Assembly: GCA_946886855.1 (NCBI GenBank)
Contig: CAMPJJ010000055.1
Coordinates: 1 to 36,639, forward strand
Direction: 5' to 3'
DNA: 36,639 nucleotides
Origin: an uncultured Roseateles sp.
GTDB taxonomy: Bacteria > Pseudomonadota > Gammaproteobacteria > Burkholderiales > Burkholderiaceae
This document shows positions 19,343-27,237 of this stretch, one piece after another. Within the stretch, counting starts at the first letter, position 1; every line of letters starts with the position of its first letter. Under the pieces are notes generated by a model. That model had not been told where the DNA came from and searched no databases. It saw only the letters and a program-made list of their open reading frames with translations. A program made the position numbers and the translations under genes.

Positions 19343-19355
19343 TTCATGACATGAA
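19343..19355. promoter_or_regulatory. Candidate LysR-type operator (T-N11-A palindrome)
   Basis: TTCATGACATGAA is a perfect inverted repeat (TTCATG-A-CATGAA) of exactly the T-N11-A form preferred by LysR proteins. It lies 37 bp from the regulator start and 157 bp before the binding-protein gene. A further TTCATG half-site sits at 19334-19339. Confidence 0.6.
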
Positions 19356-19511
19356 GACAGTCCGGTTCTTCAATTGAGCTGCATGGATCGGATGCCCACA
19401 ATGCATCGCACAGAGACCTCGCGGCAACGGGCCGAGCGCCCATCGCCCGACGAGGCCCCAGCCCACGATCCCGATCGGTGCGCGCATCGATCCCGAGCCA
19501 GGAGACAAGAC

Positions 19512-20510
19512 ATGACCATCCGCATGGACCGCCGCCGCGTCCTGCTCGCCGGCGCCGCCGGACTCGGCGCCAGCGCCCTCGCGCTGCCTCGTCTGGCGCA
19601 CGCCGCCGCCTATCCGTCCGAACGCGCCATCACCTTCATCTGCCCCTGGCCCGCCGGCGGCACCGCCGACGTGACGATGCGCTCGCTGTGCATGGCCGCG
19701 GGCAAGGTCCTCGGCCAGACCCTCATCATCGAGAACCGGGCCGGCGCGTCCGGCATGCTGGGCACCAAGGTGCTGTCGACGTCCAAGCCCGACGGCTACA
19801 CGATCGGCCAGGTGCCGATCTCGGTGACCCGCTTCGCGCAGCTGCGCACCGTGCAGCTGGACCCGCTCAAGGACTTCACCTACCTGGCCCGCGTCAACGG
19901 CCAGACCTTCGGGCTGGTGGTGCGCGCGGACTCGCCGTGGAAGACGCTGGCCGAGTTCGTCGCCGCCGCCAAGGCCAAACCCGGCCTGATCACCTACGGC
20001 AGCGCCGGCATCGGCGGCGCGACCCACGTCGGCATGGAGGAGTTCAACCTGCTCGCCGGCATCCAGCTCAACCACATTCCCTACAAGGGCGGCGCCCCGG
20101 CGCTGCAGGACCTGCTCGGCGGCCAGGTGGACGCGGTGGCCGACTCCACCTCGTGGGCGCCGCACGTCAAGTCCGGCAAGCTGCGCCTGCTGGTCACCTG
20201 GGGCGCGACGCGCACCAAGGACTTCGCCAACGTGCCCACGCTGAAAGAGGCCGGCTACGACCTGGTCGTCGACGCGCCCAACGGCATCGGCGCGCCCAAG
20301 GGCATGGACCCGGCGGTCGTCGCCAAGCTGCGCGACGCCTTCCGCAAGGCGGCGGCGGACCCCGACTTCATCGCGACCTGCGACCGCATCGATTCGCCGG
20401 TGATGTACCTCGACCAGCCGGACTACGAGAAGTACATCGCCGCCACCTACCGCAAGGACACGCAGCTGATCGAGCGCCTGAAGCTGCGCGAACTGCTGGC
20501 GAAGGGCTGA
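19512..20510 (+). CDS. Bug-family (TctC-like) substrate-binding protein
   Basis: This 332-residue periplasmic solute receptor belongs to the tripartite tricarboxylate transporter family, greatly expanded in Burkholderiales. The N-terminus MTIRMDRRRVLLAG, with three arginines before a hydrophobic stretch ending AHA-AA, looks like a Tat signal. The mature part starts YPSERAITFICPWPAGGTADV, the family's ligand-loop signature, and continues with IENRAGASGMLGTKVLS, PDGYTIG, YGSAGIGGATHV and PYKGGAPALQDLLGGQVD. ATG 19512 is preceded by AGGAGA. No TctA/TctB membrane genes are nearby, so it is an orphan receptor needing a permease elsewhere. The ligand is probably the carboxylic acid degraded by the downstream genes. 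Confidence 0.92.
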   Translation: MTIRMDRRRVLLAGAAGLGASALALPRLAHAAAYPSERAITFICPWPAGGTADVTMRSLCMAAGKVLGQTLIIENRAGASGMLGTKVLSTSKPDGYTIGQVPISVTRFAQLRTVQLDPLKDFTYLARVNGQTFGLVVRADSPWKTLAEFVAAAKAKPGLITYGSAGIGGATHVGMEEFNLLAGIQLNHIPYKGGAPALQDLLGGQVDAVADSTSWAPHVKSGKLRLLVTWGATRTKDFANVPTLKEAGYDLVVDAPNGIGAPKGMDPAVVAKLRDAFRKAAADPDFIATCDRIDSPVMYLDQPDYEKYIAATYRKDTQLIERLKLRELLAKG

Positions 20511-20512
20511 AC

Positions 20513-22147
20513 ATGAGCGCGACTGGGACCGTCGTCGGGACCGCCACGGGGACCGTCACCGCGCCGGCGACGTCGGCCGGCGCCACCACCTCCGACGCGG
20601 TCGCCGCCGCGGCGGCCGCGATGGCGACCTCGTCGCCGCTGCTGCGCCTGCATGGCGACGACAACGTCCTGATCGCGCGCCAGGTGCTGACGCTCGGTCA
20701 GGCGCTGCCTGAATTCGGCCTGCGCCTGAAGGCGCAGGTCCCGGCCGGCCACAAGATCGCGGCGCGCCGCATCGCGGCGGGCGAGCCCATCCGCAAATAC
20801 AACGCCGTGATCGGCGTCGCCGCGCGCGACATCGAGCCCGGCGACTACGTGCACGCGCACAACATCGCGCTGGTCGAGTTCGACCGCGATCCGGCCTTCG
20901 GCGCGGACGTGAAGCCGGTCGACTACCTGCCCGAGTCCGAACGCGCGACCTTCATGGGCATCGTGCGCGCCGACGGCCGCGTGGCGACGCGCAACTTCAT
21001 CGGCATCCTGGCTTCGGTCAACTGCTCGTCGACGGCGATCAACCGCATCGCCGAACACTTCACGCCGGAGCGTCTGAAGGACTATCCGAACGTCGACGGC
21101 GTGGTCGCCTTCGCCCAGACCACGGGCTGCGGCATGTCCTCGCCCAGCCCCCACTTCGACCTGCTGCGCCGCACGATCGCCGGGTATGCGAAGCATCCCA
21201 ACCTGGGCGGCGCGCTGATCGTCGGCCTGGGCTGCGAGCGCAACCAGGTCGCCGGACTGATGGAATCGCAGCACCTGGTCCCCGGCGAGACGCTGAAGAC
21301 CCTGGTGATGCAGGACGCCGGCGGCACGCGCGCCACCATCGAGACCGGCATCCGCGCCGTCGAGGCGATGCTGCCGATCGCCAACCGCGTGACGCGGCAG
21401 CCGGTCAGCGCGGCGCACCTGAAGATCGGGCTGGAATGCGGCGGCTCGGACGGTTTCTCCGGCATCGGCGCCAACCCGGCGCTGGGCGCGGCGATGGACC
21501 TCCTCGTGCGTCACGGCGGTACCGCCATCCTGTCGGAGACACCAGAGATCCACGGCGTCGAATACATGCTCACCCGTCGCGCGGTCACGCCCGAGGTCGG
21601 CCAGAAGCTGCTCGACCGGCTGGCCTGGTGGGAGGAGTACACCCGCGGCCAGAACGGCCAGTTCAACGGCGTCGTCGGCCCCGGCAACCAGGCGGGCGGC
21701 CTGGCCAACATCTTCGAGAAGTCGCTGGGCTCCGCGATGAAGGGCGGCACGACGCCGCTGCAGGCGGTCTACGAGTACGCCGAGCCCATCGCGCAGTCGG
21801 GCTTCGTGTTCATGGACTCGCCGGGCTACGACCCGGTCGCCGTCACCGGCCAGATCGCCAGCGGCGCCAACCTGATCTGCTTCACCACCGGGCGGGGGTC
21901 GATGTTCGGCTCCAAGCCGGCGCCGACGCTCAAGCTGGCCAGCAACACGCCGATGTACACGCGCCTCGAGGAGGACATGGACATCAACTGCGGCCTCGTC
22001 ATCGACGGCGTGCTGACCATCGAGCAGATGGGGCAGCAGATCTTCGAGCACCTGCTGCGCTCGGCCTCGGGCGAGCCGACCAAGAGCGAGCTGCTCGGCC
22101 TCGGCGACCACGAGTTCGTGCCCTGGCACCTGGGCATCGTGAGCTGA
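20513..22147 (+). CDS. UxaA-family sugar-acid dehydratase (altronate/galactarate type)
   Basis: This 544-residue cytoplasmic enzyme likely dehydrates an aldonate or aldarate to a keto-deoxy acid. It has the SAF-like N-terminal domain (NVLIARQVLTLGQ, then VPAGHKIAARRIAAGEPIRKYN and GDYVHAHNIAL). The catalytic domain has FAQTTGCGM, VGLGCERNQ, GLECGGSDGFSGIGANPALG, GPGNQAGG and CFTTGRGSMFG, with DMDINCG near the end; conserved Cys and His residues suit the Fe-dependent family. The first 40 residues are an Ala/Thr/Val-rich extension not typical of UxaA or GarD. It starts two bases after the Bug gene stop. The substrate (altronate, galactarate or a related acid) is not fixed by sequence alone. Confidence 0.85.
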   Translation: MSATGTVVGTATGTVTAPATSAGATTSDAVAAAAAAMATSSPLLRLHGDDNVLIARQVLTLGQALPEFGLRLKAQVPAGHKIAARRIAAGEPIRKYNAVIGVAARDIEPGDYVHAHNIALVEFDRDPAFGADVKPVDYLPESERATFMGIVRADGRVATRNFIGILASVNCSSTAINRIAEHFTPERLKDYPNVDGVVAFAQTTGCGMSSPSPHFDLLRRTIAGYAKHPNLGGALIVGLGCERNQVAGLMESQHLVPGETLKTLVMQDAGGTRATIETGIRAVEAMLPIANRVTRQPVSAAHLKIGLECGGSDGFSGIGANPALGAAMDLLVRHGGTAILSETPEIHGVEYMLTRRAVTPEVGQKLLDRLAWWEEYTRGQNGQFNGVVGPGNQAGGLANIFEKSLGSAMKGGTTPLQAVYEYAEPIAQSGFVFMDSPGYDPVAVTGQIASGANLICFTTGRGSMFGSKPAPTLKLASNTPMYTRLEEDMDINCGLVIDGVLTIEQMGQQIFEHLLRSASGEPTKSELLGLGDHEFVPWHLGIVS

Positions 22148-22169
22148 ATTCCCTGAATCCAAGGTCCCC

Positions 22170-23621
22170 ATGAAGACGCAGAACCACATCGCCGGTCGCT
22201 GGTGCGACGCGGCCGCGGGCGACCGCTCCCCGGTCGTCGATCCCGCCGACGACGGCCGCATCGCCGACGTCCCCGACAGCCGCGCGGAGGACGCGCTCGC
22301 CGCGGTCGACGCCGCGCAGGCCGCCTTCGAAGGCTGGCGCGCGGTGCCGGCCAGGCAGCGCGCGGCCCTCCTCAAGCGCTGGAACGACCTGATCCTGCGC
22401 GACCAGGACCGCCTCGGCGCGCTGATCTCGCAGGAGCAGGGCAAGCCGCTCGCGGAAGGCCGCGCCGAGATCGCGTATGCCGCGAGCTACGTCGAATGGT
22501 TCGCCGAGGAAGCCACGCGCGCCAACGGCGAGGTGATCCCCGCGCCGGTCCACGGCCGCCGCATGCTGGCGCTGCGCGAGCCGGTCGGCGTCGTCGCCGC
22601 GATCACACCCTGGAACTTCCCCGCCGCGATGATCGCCCGCAAGATCGCGCCGGCGCTGGCCGCCGGCTGCACCGTCGTCGCCAAGCCGGCCGAGGACACG
22701 CCGCTGACCTCGCTGGCGCTGGTGGAGCTGGCCGTCGAGGCCGGCCTGCCGCCGGGCGTGCTCAATATCGTGTGCGCCTCGCGCGAACGCACGCCGGAAG
22801 TCGTCGACGTCTGGCTGGCCGACGCGCGCGTGCGCAAGATCACCTTCACCGGCTCGACGCCGGTCGGCAAGCACCTGGCGCGCGCATCCGCGGCGACGCT
22901 GAAGAAGCTGTCGCTGGAGCTGGGCGGCAACGCGCCCTTCATCGTGTTCGACGACGCCGACGTCGACGCGGCCGTCGACGGCCTGATGGCGGCCAAGTTC
23001 CGCAACGGCGGCCAGACCTGCGTGTGCCCGAACCGCGTGTTCGCGCAGGCGGGCATCCACGACCTGTTCGTCGAGAAGCTCGCGGCGCGCGTCGGCGCGT
23101 TGAAGGTCGGGCCGGCCAGCCGCAGCGACTCGCAGATCGGTCCGATGATCAACGCCCGCGCGCTGGACAAGATCGAGCGCCACGTCGACGACGCCGTCGC
23201 GCACGGTGCCCGGGTCGTCACCGGCGGCGCGCGGGTGCGCAACGCGGTCGCAACCGGCCCCAACTACTTCGCCCCGACCGTGCTGACCGGCGCGACGACG
23301 GCGATGCTGCTCTGGCACGAGGAGACCTTCGGCCCGGTCGTGCCGGTGTTCCGCTTCGACACCGAGGACGAGGTCGTCGCCGCCGCGAACGACACGCCCT
23401 TCGGGCTGGCCGCCTACTTCTACACCCGGGACATCGCCCGGGCCTGGCGCGTCGCCGACGCGCTGGAGAGCGGCATCGTCGGCCTCAACGAAGGCGCGAT
23501 CGCGGCAGAGTCCGCGCCCTTCGGCGGCGTCAAGGAGTCCGGCTACGGCCGCGAGGGGTCCACGCACGGGCTAGCCGACTACCTCCACATCAAGTACGTC
23601 TGCCAGGGCGGCCTGTCGTGA
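22170..23621 (+). CDS. NAD(P)-dependent semialdehyde dehydrogenase (GabD/KGSADH-like)
   Basis: This 483-residue aldehyde dehydrogenase oxidises an aldehyde to an acid. Motifs are TPWNFP (146-151), cofactor loop FTGST (226-230), catalytic Glu250 in LELGGNAPF and catalytic Cys284 in [11 protein letters not shown], with [17 protein letters not shown] near the C-terminus. The CVC pair (284, 286) resembles the redox-switch cysteines of succinate-semialdehyde dehydrogenases. In this operon the substrate could be 2-ketoglutarate semialdehyde or tartronate semialdehyde rather than succinate semialdehyde. It lies 22 bp after the dehydratase gene. Its stop TGA overlaps a GTG that could start the next gene. 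Confidence 0.92.
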   Translation: MKTQNHIAGRWCDAAAGDRSPVVDPADDGRIADVPDSRAEDALAAVDAAQAAFEGWRAVPARQRAALLKRWNDLILRDQDRLGALISQEQGKPLAEGRAEIAYAASYVEWFAEEATRANGEVIPAPVHGRRMLALREPVGVVAAITPWNFPAAMIARKIAPALAAGCTVVAKPAEDTPLTSLALVELAVEAGLPPGVLNIVCASRERTPEVVDVWLADARVRKITFTGSTPVGKHLARASAATLKKLSLELGGNAPFIVFDDADVDAAVDGLMAAKFRNGGQTCVCPNRVFAQAGIHDLFVEKLAARVGALKVGPASRSDSQIGPMINARALDKIERHVDDAVAHGARVVTGGARVRNAVATGPNYFAPTVLTGATTAMLLWHEETFGPVVPVFRFDTEDEVVAAANDTPFGLAAYFYTRDIARAWRVADALESGIVGLNEGAIAAESAPFGGVKESGYGREGSTHGLADYLHIKYVCQGGLS

Positions 23622-23674
23622 GCGCCTCCAGCGACTCGCCCCCCCCATCGACGCCTGCCTCCATCGGTGCATCC

Positions 23675-24475
23675 ATGAATTTCTCCAACACGTTCAAGCA
23701 GGGTCTGGCCGCGCGCAAGCCGCAGATCGGCCTGTGGCTGTCGATGGCGCAGGCCTACAGCGCCGAGGTCTGCGCGACCGCCGGTTTCCAGTGGCTGCTG
23801 ATCGACGGCGAGCATGCGCCCAACGAGCTGACCAGCACGCTGCAGCAGCTGCAGGCGGTGGCGCCCTATCCGGCGCATCCGGTGGTGCGCGCGGTCAGCG
23901 CGGACAAGGACGGCATCAAGAAGCTGCTCGACATCGGCGTGCAGACGCTGCTGGTGCCGATGATCGACACGGCCGGGCAGGCGGCGGCGGTGGTCGCCGC
24001 GACGCGCTATCCGCCGCTGGGCGTGCGCGGCGTCGGCGCGGCGGTGGCGCGCGCGTCGCGTTGGGGGCTGCGACGCCACTACCTGGACGAGGCCGACGGC
24101 GAGGTCTGCGTGCTGGTCCAGGCGGAGACCGCGACGGCGCTGGAAAACCTCGCGGCGATCTGCGCCGTGGAGGGCGTCGACGGCGTGTTCATCGGACCGG
24201 CGGACCTCGCGGCCTCGATGGGCCATCGCGGCAACCCCACGCATCCGGAGGTGCAGGCGGCGATCGACGACGCGATCCGCACCATCGTCGCCAGCGGCAA
24301 GGCCGCCGGCACGCTGACCGGCGACGCCCGACTGGCCCGCCACTACCTGGCGCTGGGCGCGACCTTCGTCGCCGTGGGCATCGACGTCACGCTGCTCGCA
24401 CAGGCCACGCGGCGCCTTGCGGCAGACTTCGACCTGGCTCCGCCGCAACCGGCCCCGACCGGCTCGCCCTACTGA
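23675..24475 (+). CDS. HpcH/HpaI-family aldolase (5-keto-4-deoxy-D-glucarate aldolase-like)
   Basis: This class II, metal-dependent aldolase (266 residues) probably cleaves a 2-keto-3-deoxy acid to pyruvate plus an aldehyde. Recognisable parts are [10 protein letters not shown] (His47 as base), Arg72, [30 protein letters not shown] (the signature), QAET with metal ligand Glu151, and [17 protein letters not shown] with Asp177. It most resembles GarL/HpaI; GarL yields pyruvate and tartronate semialdehyde. I chose ATG 23675 (MNFSNTFK, the family's usual start). GTG 23618, overlapping the ALDH stop, would add a Ser/Pro-rich leader and translational coupling, and cannot be excluded. Confidence 0.88.
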   Translation: MNFSNTFKQGLAARKPQIGLWLSMAQAYSAEVCATAGFQWLLIDGEHAPNELTSTLQQLQAVAPYPAHPVVRAVSADKDGIKKLLDIGVQTLLVPMIDTAGQAAAVVAATRYPPLGVRGVGAAVARASRWGLRRHYLDEADGEVCVLVQAETATALENLAAICAVEGVDGVFIGPADLAASMGHRGNPTHPEVQAAIDDAIRTIVASGKAAGTLTGDARLARHYLALGATFVAVGIDVTLLAQATRRLAADFDLAPPQPAPTGSPY

Positions 24476-24562
24476 CCGCATCGAACGCACCGCCGCGCCT
24501 GAGCCGTCCCGCCCAGCGGACGACATCCGGCGCGCCTCCTGATCTCCGTTGAAAGCACGACC

Positions 24563-25627
24563 ATGAGCAAGACGTACAAGATCGCCGTCATCCCCGGCGA
24601 CGGCATCGGCAAGGAAGTGATGCCCGAAGGGCTGCGCGTGCTGGACGCCGCCGCGCGGCGTTTCGGCATCCAGTTCGAGTTCACCCACATCGACTGGGCC
24701 AGTTGCGACTACTACGCCGAGACCGGCCAGATGATGCCGGACGACTGGAAGGCGCAGCTGGCAGGCCAGGACGCGATCTTCTTCGGCGCGGTGGGCTGGC
24801 CGGCGACGGTGCCGGACCACATCTCGCTGTGGGGTTCGCTGCTGAAGTTCCGGCGCGAATTCGACCAGTACATCAACCTGCGTCCGGTGCGCCTGTTCGA
24901 AGGCGTGCCCTGCCCGCTGGCCCATCGCAAGCCGGGTGAGATCGACTACTTCGTCGTGCGCGAGAACACCGAGGGCGAATACACCAACCTCGGCGGCGTG
25001 ATGTACGCGGGCACGGATCGCGAGATCGTGATCCAGGAGTCGGTCTACTCGCGCTTCGGCGCGGACCGGGTGCTGAAGTACGCCTTCGAGCTGGCGCAGA
25101 GCCGCGAGCGCAAGCACCTGACGGTGGCGACCAAGAGCAACGGCATCGCGATCTCGATGCCGTGGTGGGACGGCCGGGCGGACGCGGTCGGCGCCGGGTA
25201 TCCGTCGGTCACCGTGGACAAGCAGCACATCGACATCCTCAGCGCGCGCTTCGTGCTGCAGCCGGGCCGCTTCGACGTGGTGGTCGCGTCCAACCTGTTC
25301 GGCGACATCCTGTCGGACCTGGGTCCGGCGACGACCGGGACGATCGGGCTGGCGCCGTCGGCCAACTTGAATCCGGAGCGGAACTTCCCGTCGCTGTTCG
25401 AGCCGGTGCACGGCTCGGCACCGGACATCTACGGCAAGAACATCGCCAATCCGGTCGCGATGATCTGGTCGGGCGCGTTGATGCTGCAATTCCTGGGTGA
25501 GCAGGAAGCGCATGACGCGATCCTGAAGGCGATCGAGCAGACGCTGGCGTCGGGACCGCGCACGGGCGACCTCGGCGGCACGGCCAACACCACCGAGATG
25601 GGCAAGGCGATCGCCGAGCTGATCTGA
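24563..25627 (+). CDS. ttuC: Tartrate dehydrogenase/decarboxylase or D-malate dehydrogenase
   Basis: This 354-residue member of the beta-decarboxylating dehydrogenase family (IPMDH/ICDH fold) uses NAD and a divalent metal on tartrate, D-malate or a related 2-hydroxyacid. Features are AVIPGDGIGKEVMPEGLRVLDAA, the substrate-arginine region LLKFRREFDQYINLRPVRL, VVRENTEGEYTNLGG, ASNLFGDILSDLGPA and FEPVHGSAPDIYGKNIANPVAMIWSGALML. LWGSLLKFRR rather than the LeuB loop points to the TtuC/DmlA branch. It closes the sugar-acid operon after an 87-bp gap. A palindrome follows the stop. It may process tartronate-, tartrate- or malate-type side products. Confidence 0.88.
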   Translation: MSKTYKIAVIPGDGIGKEVMPEGLRVLDAAARRFGIQFEFTHIDWASCDYYAETGQMMPDDWKAQLAGQDAIFFGAVGWPATVPDHISLWGSLLKFRREFDQYINLRPVRLFEGVPCPLAHRKPGEIDYFVVRENTEGEYTNLGGVMYAGTDREIVIQESVYSRFGADRVLKYAFELAQSRERKHLTVATKSNGIAISMPWWDGRADAVGAGYPSVTVDKQHIDILSARFVLQPGRFDVVVASNLFGDILSDLGPATTGTIGLAPSANLNPERNFPSLFEPVHGSAPDIYGKNIANPVAMIWSGALMLQFLGEQEAHDAILKAIEQTLASGPRTGDLGGTANTTEMGKAIAELI

Positions 25628-25632
25628 TCGGG

Positions 25633-25666
25633 TCACTCCCTCTCCCGCAAGCGGGAGAGGGAGTGA
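25633..25666. terminator. Perfect 16-bp hairpin between convergent genes, REP-like
   Basis: TCACTCCCTCTCCCGC (25633-25648) and its exact complement (25651-25666) flank a 2-base AA loop, six bases after the ttuC stop and 18 bases from the end of corA. It could end transcription from both sides, although there is no strong T-run. The core CCCTCTCCCGC/GCGGGAGAGGG is the same as in the repeat pair at 5527-5646, so it is probably a single copy of the same dispersed element. Confidence 0.65.
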
Positions 25667-25683
25667 GAGAGAGACCGAGCGCC

Positions 25684-26652
25684 TTAGAGCCAGCCGGCCT
25701 TGCGGAAGCGCCAGAACAGCACGCCGCAGGTGGCCGTGATGACGCCGAGCGCGACGGGATACCCGAAGCGCCACTTCAACTCCGGCATGACCTCGAAGTT
25801 CATGCCCCAGATCCCGGCGAACGCGGTTGCCGCCGCGAAGATCCCGGCCCAGGCCGCCAGGCGCTTGGTGGTCTCCGAGTCCTCGATGGCCGCCATCGAC
25901 AGGTGGACCTGGATGACCGTCGTCGCGGTATCGCGCAGCGAGTCGAGCGCCGACTGCATGCGCTCCAGGTGGTCGTAGACATCGCGGAAGTACTCCCGGG
26001 TGTCCTCGCAGACCGGCGGCACGCGGCCGCGCACCAGTTTGCCGACGGCGTCGAGCAAGGGCGACACGGCATGCTTGACCACGGTCACCCGCTGCTTGAG
26101 CTCATACACGCGGCGGATGTTCTCGCGCGTGACGCCGGGTTCGAAGATGTGGGCCTCGATGGCCTCGAGCTCGGTCTCCAGCGCCTCGATGACGGGGAAG
26201 TAGCGATCGACGACCGCATCCATGATCGCGTACATCACGAAGCCGGGCCCGCGCTTGAGCATGTGCGGCTCCCGCTCCGCGCGGGCGCGCACGCCCAGCA
26301 GGCTCTGCGCGACGCGGTTGCGGATCGACAGCACGAAGTTGTTGCCCACGAAGATCGACACCTCGCCGGTGCAGAGCTCGTCGGTGGGCGTGAACTGCAC
26401 GGTCTGCATGACGGCGAACAGCGTGTCGCCGTACTCCTCGACCTTGGGCCGCTGCTGGCCGTGCAGCGCGTCCTCGACGGCGAGTTCGTGCAGGTCGAAC
26501 TCCTCCTTCATCGCGAGGATCTCCTCCGACGACGCGTCGCGCAAGGCGACCCAGACGAAGCAGTCGGGCAGCTTGATGTATTCGCTGATGTCTTCCGGCT
26601 GGATATCGGCCAGCCGGCGGCCGTCGCGGTAGGCGACGCAGTTGATGAGCAT
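25684..26652 (-). CDS. corA: CorA-family divalent cation transporter
   Basis: The protein forms a pentameric inner-membrane channel for Mg2+ (or Co2+/Ni2+). Of its 322 residues, the first 260 or so form the cytoplasmic funnel (HELAVEDALHGQQRPKVEEYGDTLFAVM; long helices around 150-260). Two C-terminal helices follow, TM1 264-285 and TM2 297-316. TM1 ends in the signature GMN (283-285) in FAGIWGMNFEVMPEL, the selectivity ring of the family. Length and layout match CorA. The 132-bp gap to the GNAT gene suggests its own promoter. I see no Mg-responsive leader. Confidence 0.95.
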   Translation of the reverse strand: MLINCVAYRDGRRLADIQPEDISEYIKLPDCFVWVALRDASSEEILAMKEEFDLHELAVEDALHGQQRPKVEEYGDTLFAVMQTVQFTPTDELCTGEVSIFVGNNFVLSIRNRVAQSLLGVRARAEREPHMLKRGPGFVMYAIMDAVVDRYFPVIEALETELEAIEAHIFEPGVTRENIRRVYELKQRVTVVKHAVSPLLDAVGKLVRGRVPPVCEDTREYFRDVYDHLERMQSALDSLRDTATTVIQVHLSMAAIEDSETTKRLAAWAGIFAAATAFAGIWGMNFEVMPELKWRFGYPVALGVITATCGVLFWRFRKAGWL

Positions 26653-26784
26653 GGGGATGTCTCGCTTGTTCTTGAATGCCGGAACGCCCAGGCAGCGATT
26701 CCCAAGCGTAGCCCGTTCGGCATCAAGGTCGCATCAAGAGAAACCGAGGGACAGCCGCCCGGTTCGGGGGCTGAGTTCGGAAGC

Positions 26785-27237
26785 TCAGTCAGGCCGCAGT
26801 TCCAACACCTCGTCGCCGAGGCCGTCGCGCTCGCCGGTGGGGCGCCAGCCGAGCCGCCGGTAGAAGCCGTGCGAGCGATGCGACGGATCGGCCGAGCATC
26901 CCAGGAACAGGCGCCGATGGCCCAGCCCGCGCAGGTGCGCGACCGTGCGGTCCAGCAGCGCGCGCCCCAGCCCGCGGCCTTCGTGCGCGGGCAGGAGCGC
27001 CAGCACGACGATCTCGCCGCTGCCGGCATCGCCGAAGCAGTAGCCGGCCAGCACGCCGCCGGACTCGGCGACGAAGCCCGGCAGCGCGCCGTCGCGGACC
27101 TGGCCGGACCAGGAGGCCTCGGTGATGCCGAGCTCCGCCAGGCGAGCCGCGGGCACCGCGTTCTCGCGCGTGCGGCCGCGCAGGTCGATGCAGCCGGCGA
27201 TGTCGGCCGGGACGGCGGGGCGGATGAGGAAGCTCAT
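26785..27237 (-). CDS. GNAT-family N-acetyltransferase
   Basis: This 150-residue enzyme is expected to transfer an acetyl group from acetyl-CoA to an amine. The CoA-binding motif A is clear: VVLALLPAHEGRGLGRALLDRTVAHLRGLG (pyrophosphate loop EGRGLG). SHGFYRRLGWRPTGE and DEVLELRPD supply motif B and the C-terminal strand. The start ATG at 27237 overlaps the stop of the upstream fic gene by four bases (ATGA), so the two are translationally coupled. A partner relationship with Fic is possible, for example modifying Fic or its target. A simple housekeeping acetyltransferase is also plausible. The substrate is unknown. Confidence 0.88.
   Translation of the reverse strand: MSFLIRPAVPADIAGCIDLRGRTRENAVPAARLAELGITEASWSGQVRDGALPGFVAESGGVLAGYCFGDAGSGEIVVLALLPAHEGRGLGRALLDRTVAHLRGLGHRRLFLGCSADPSHRSHGFYRRLGWRPTGERDGLGDEVLELRPD

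Noticed and set aside
19374..19511. ATG-like upstream start for the Bug protein at 19374
   Set aside because: The ATG at 19512 has AGGAGA upstream and begins a standard Tat-type signal; the extension covers the regulatory region.
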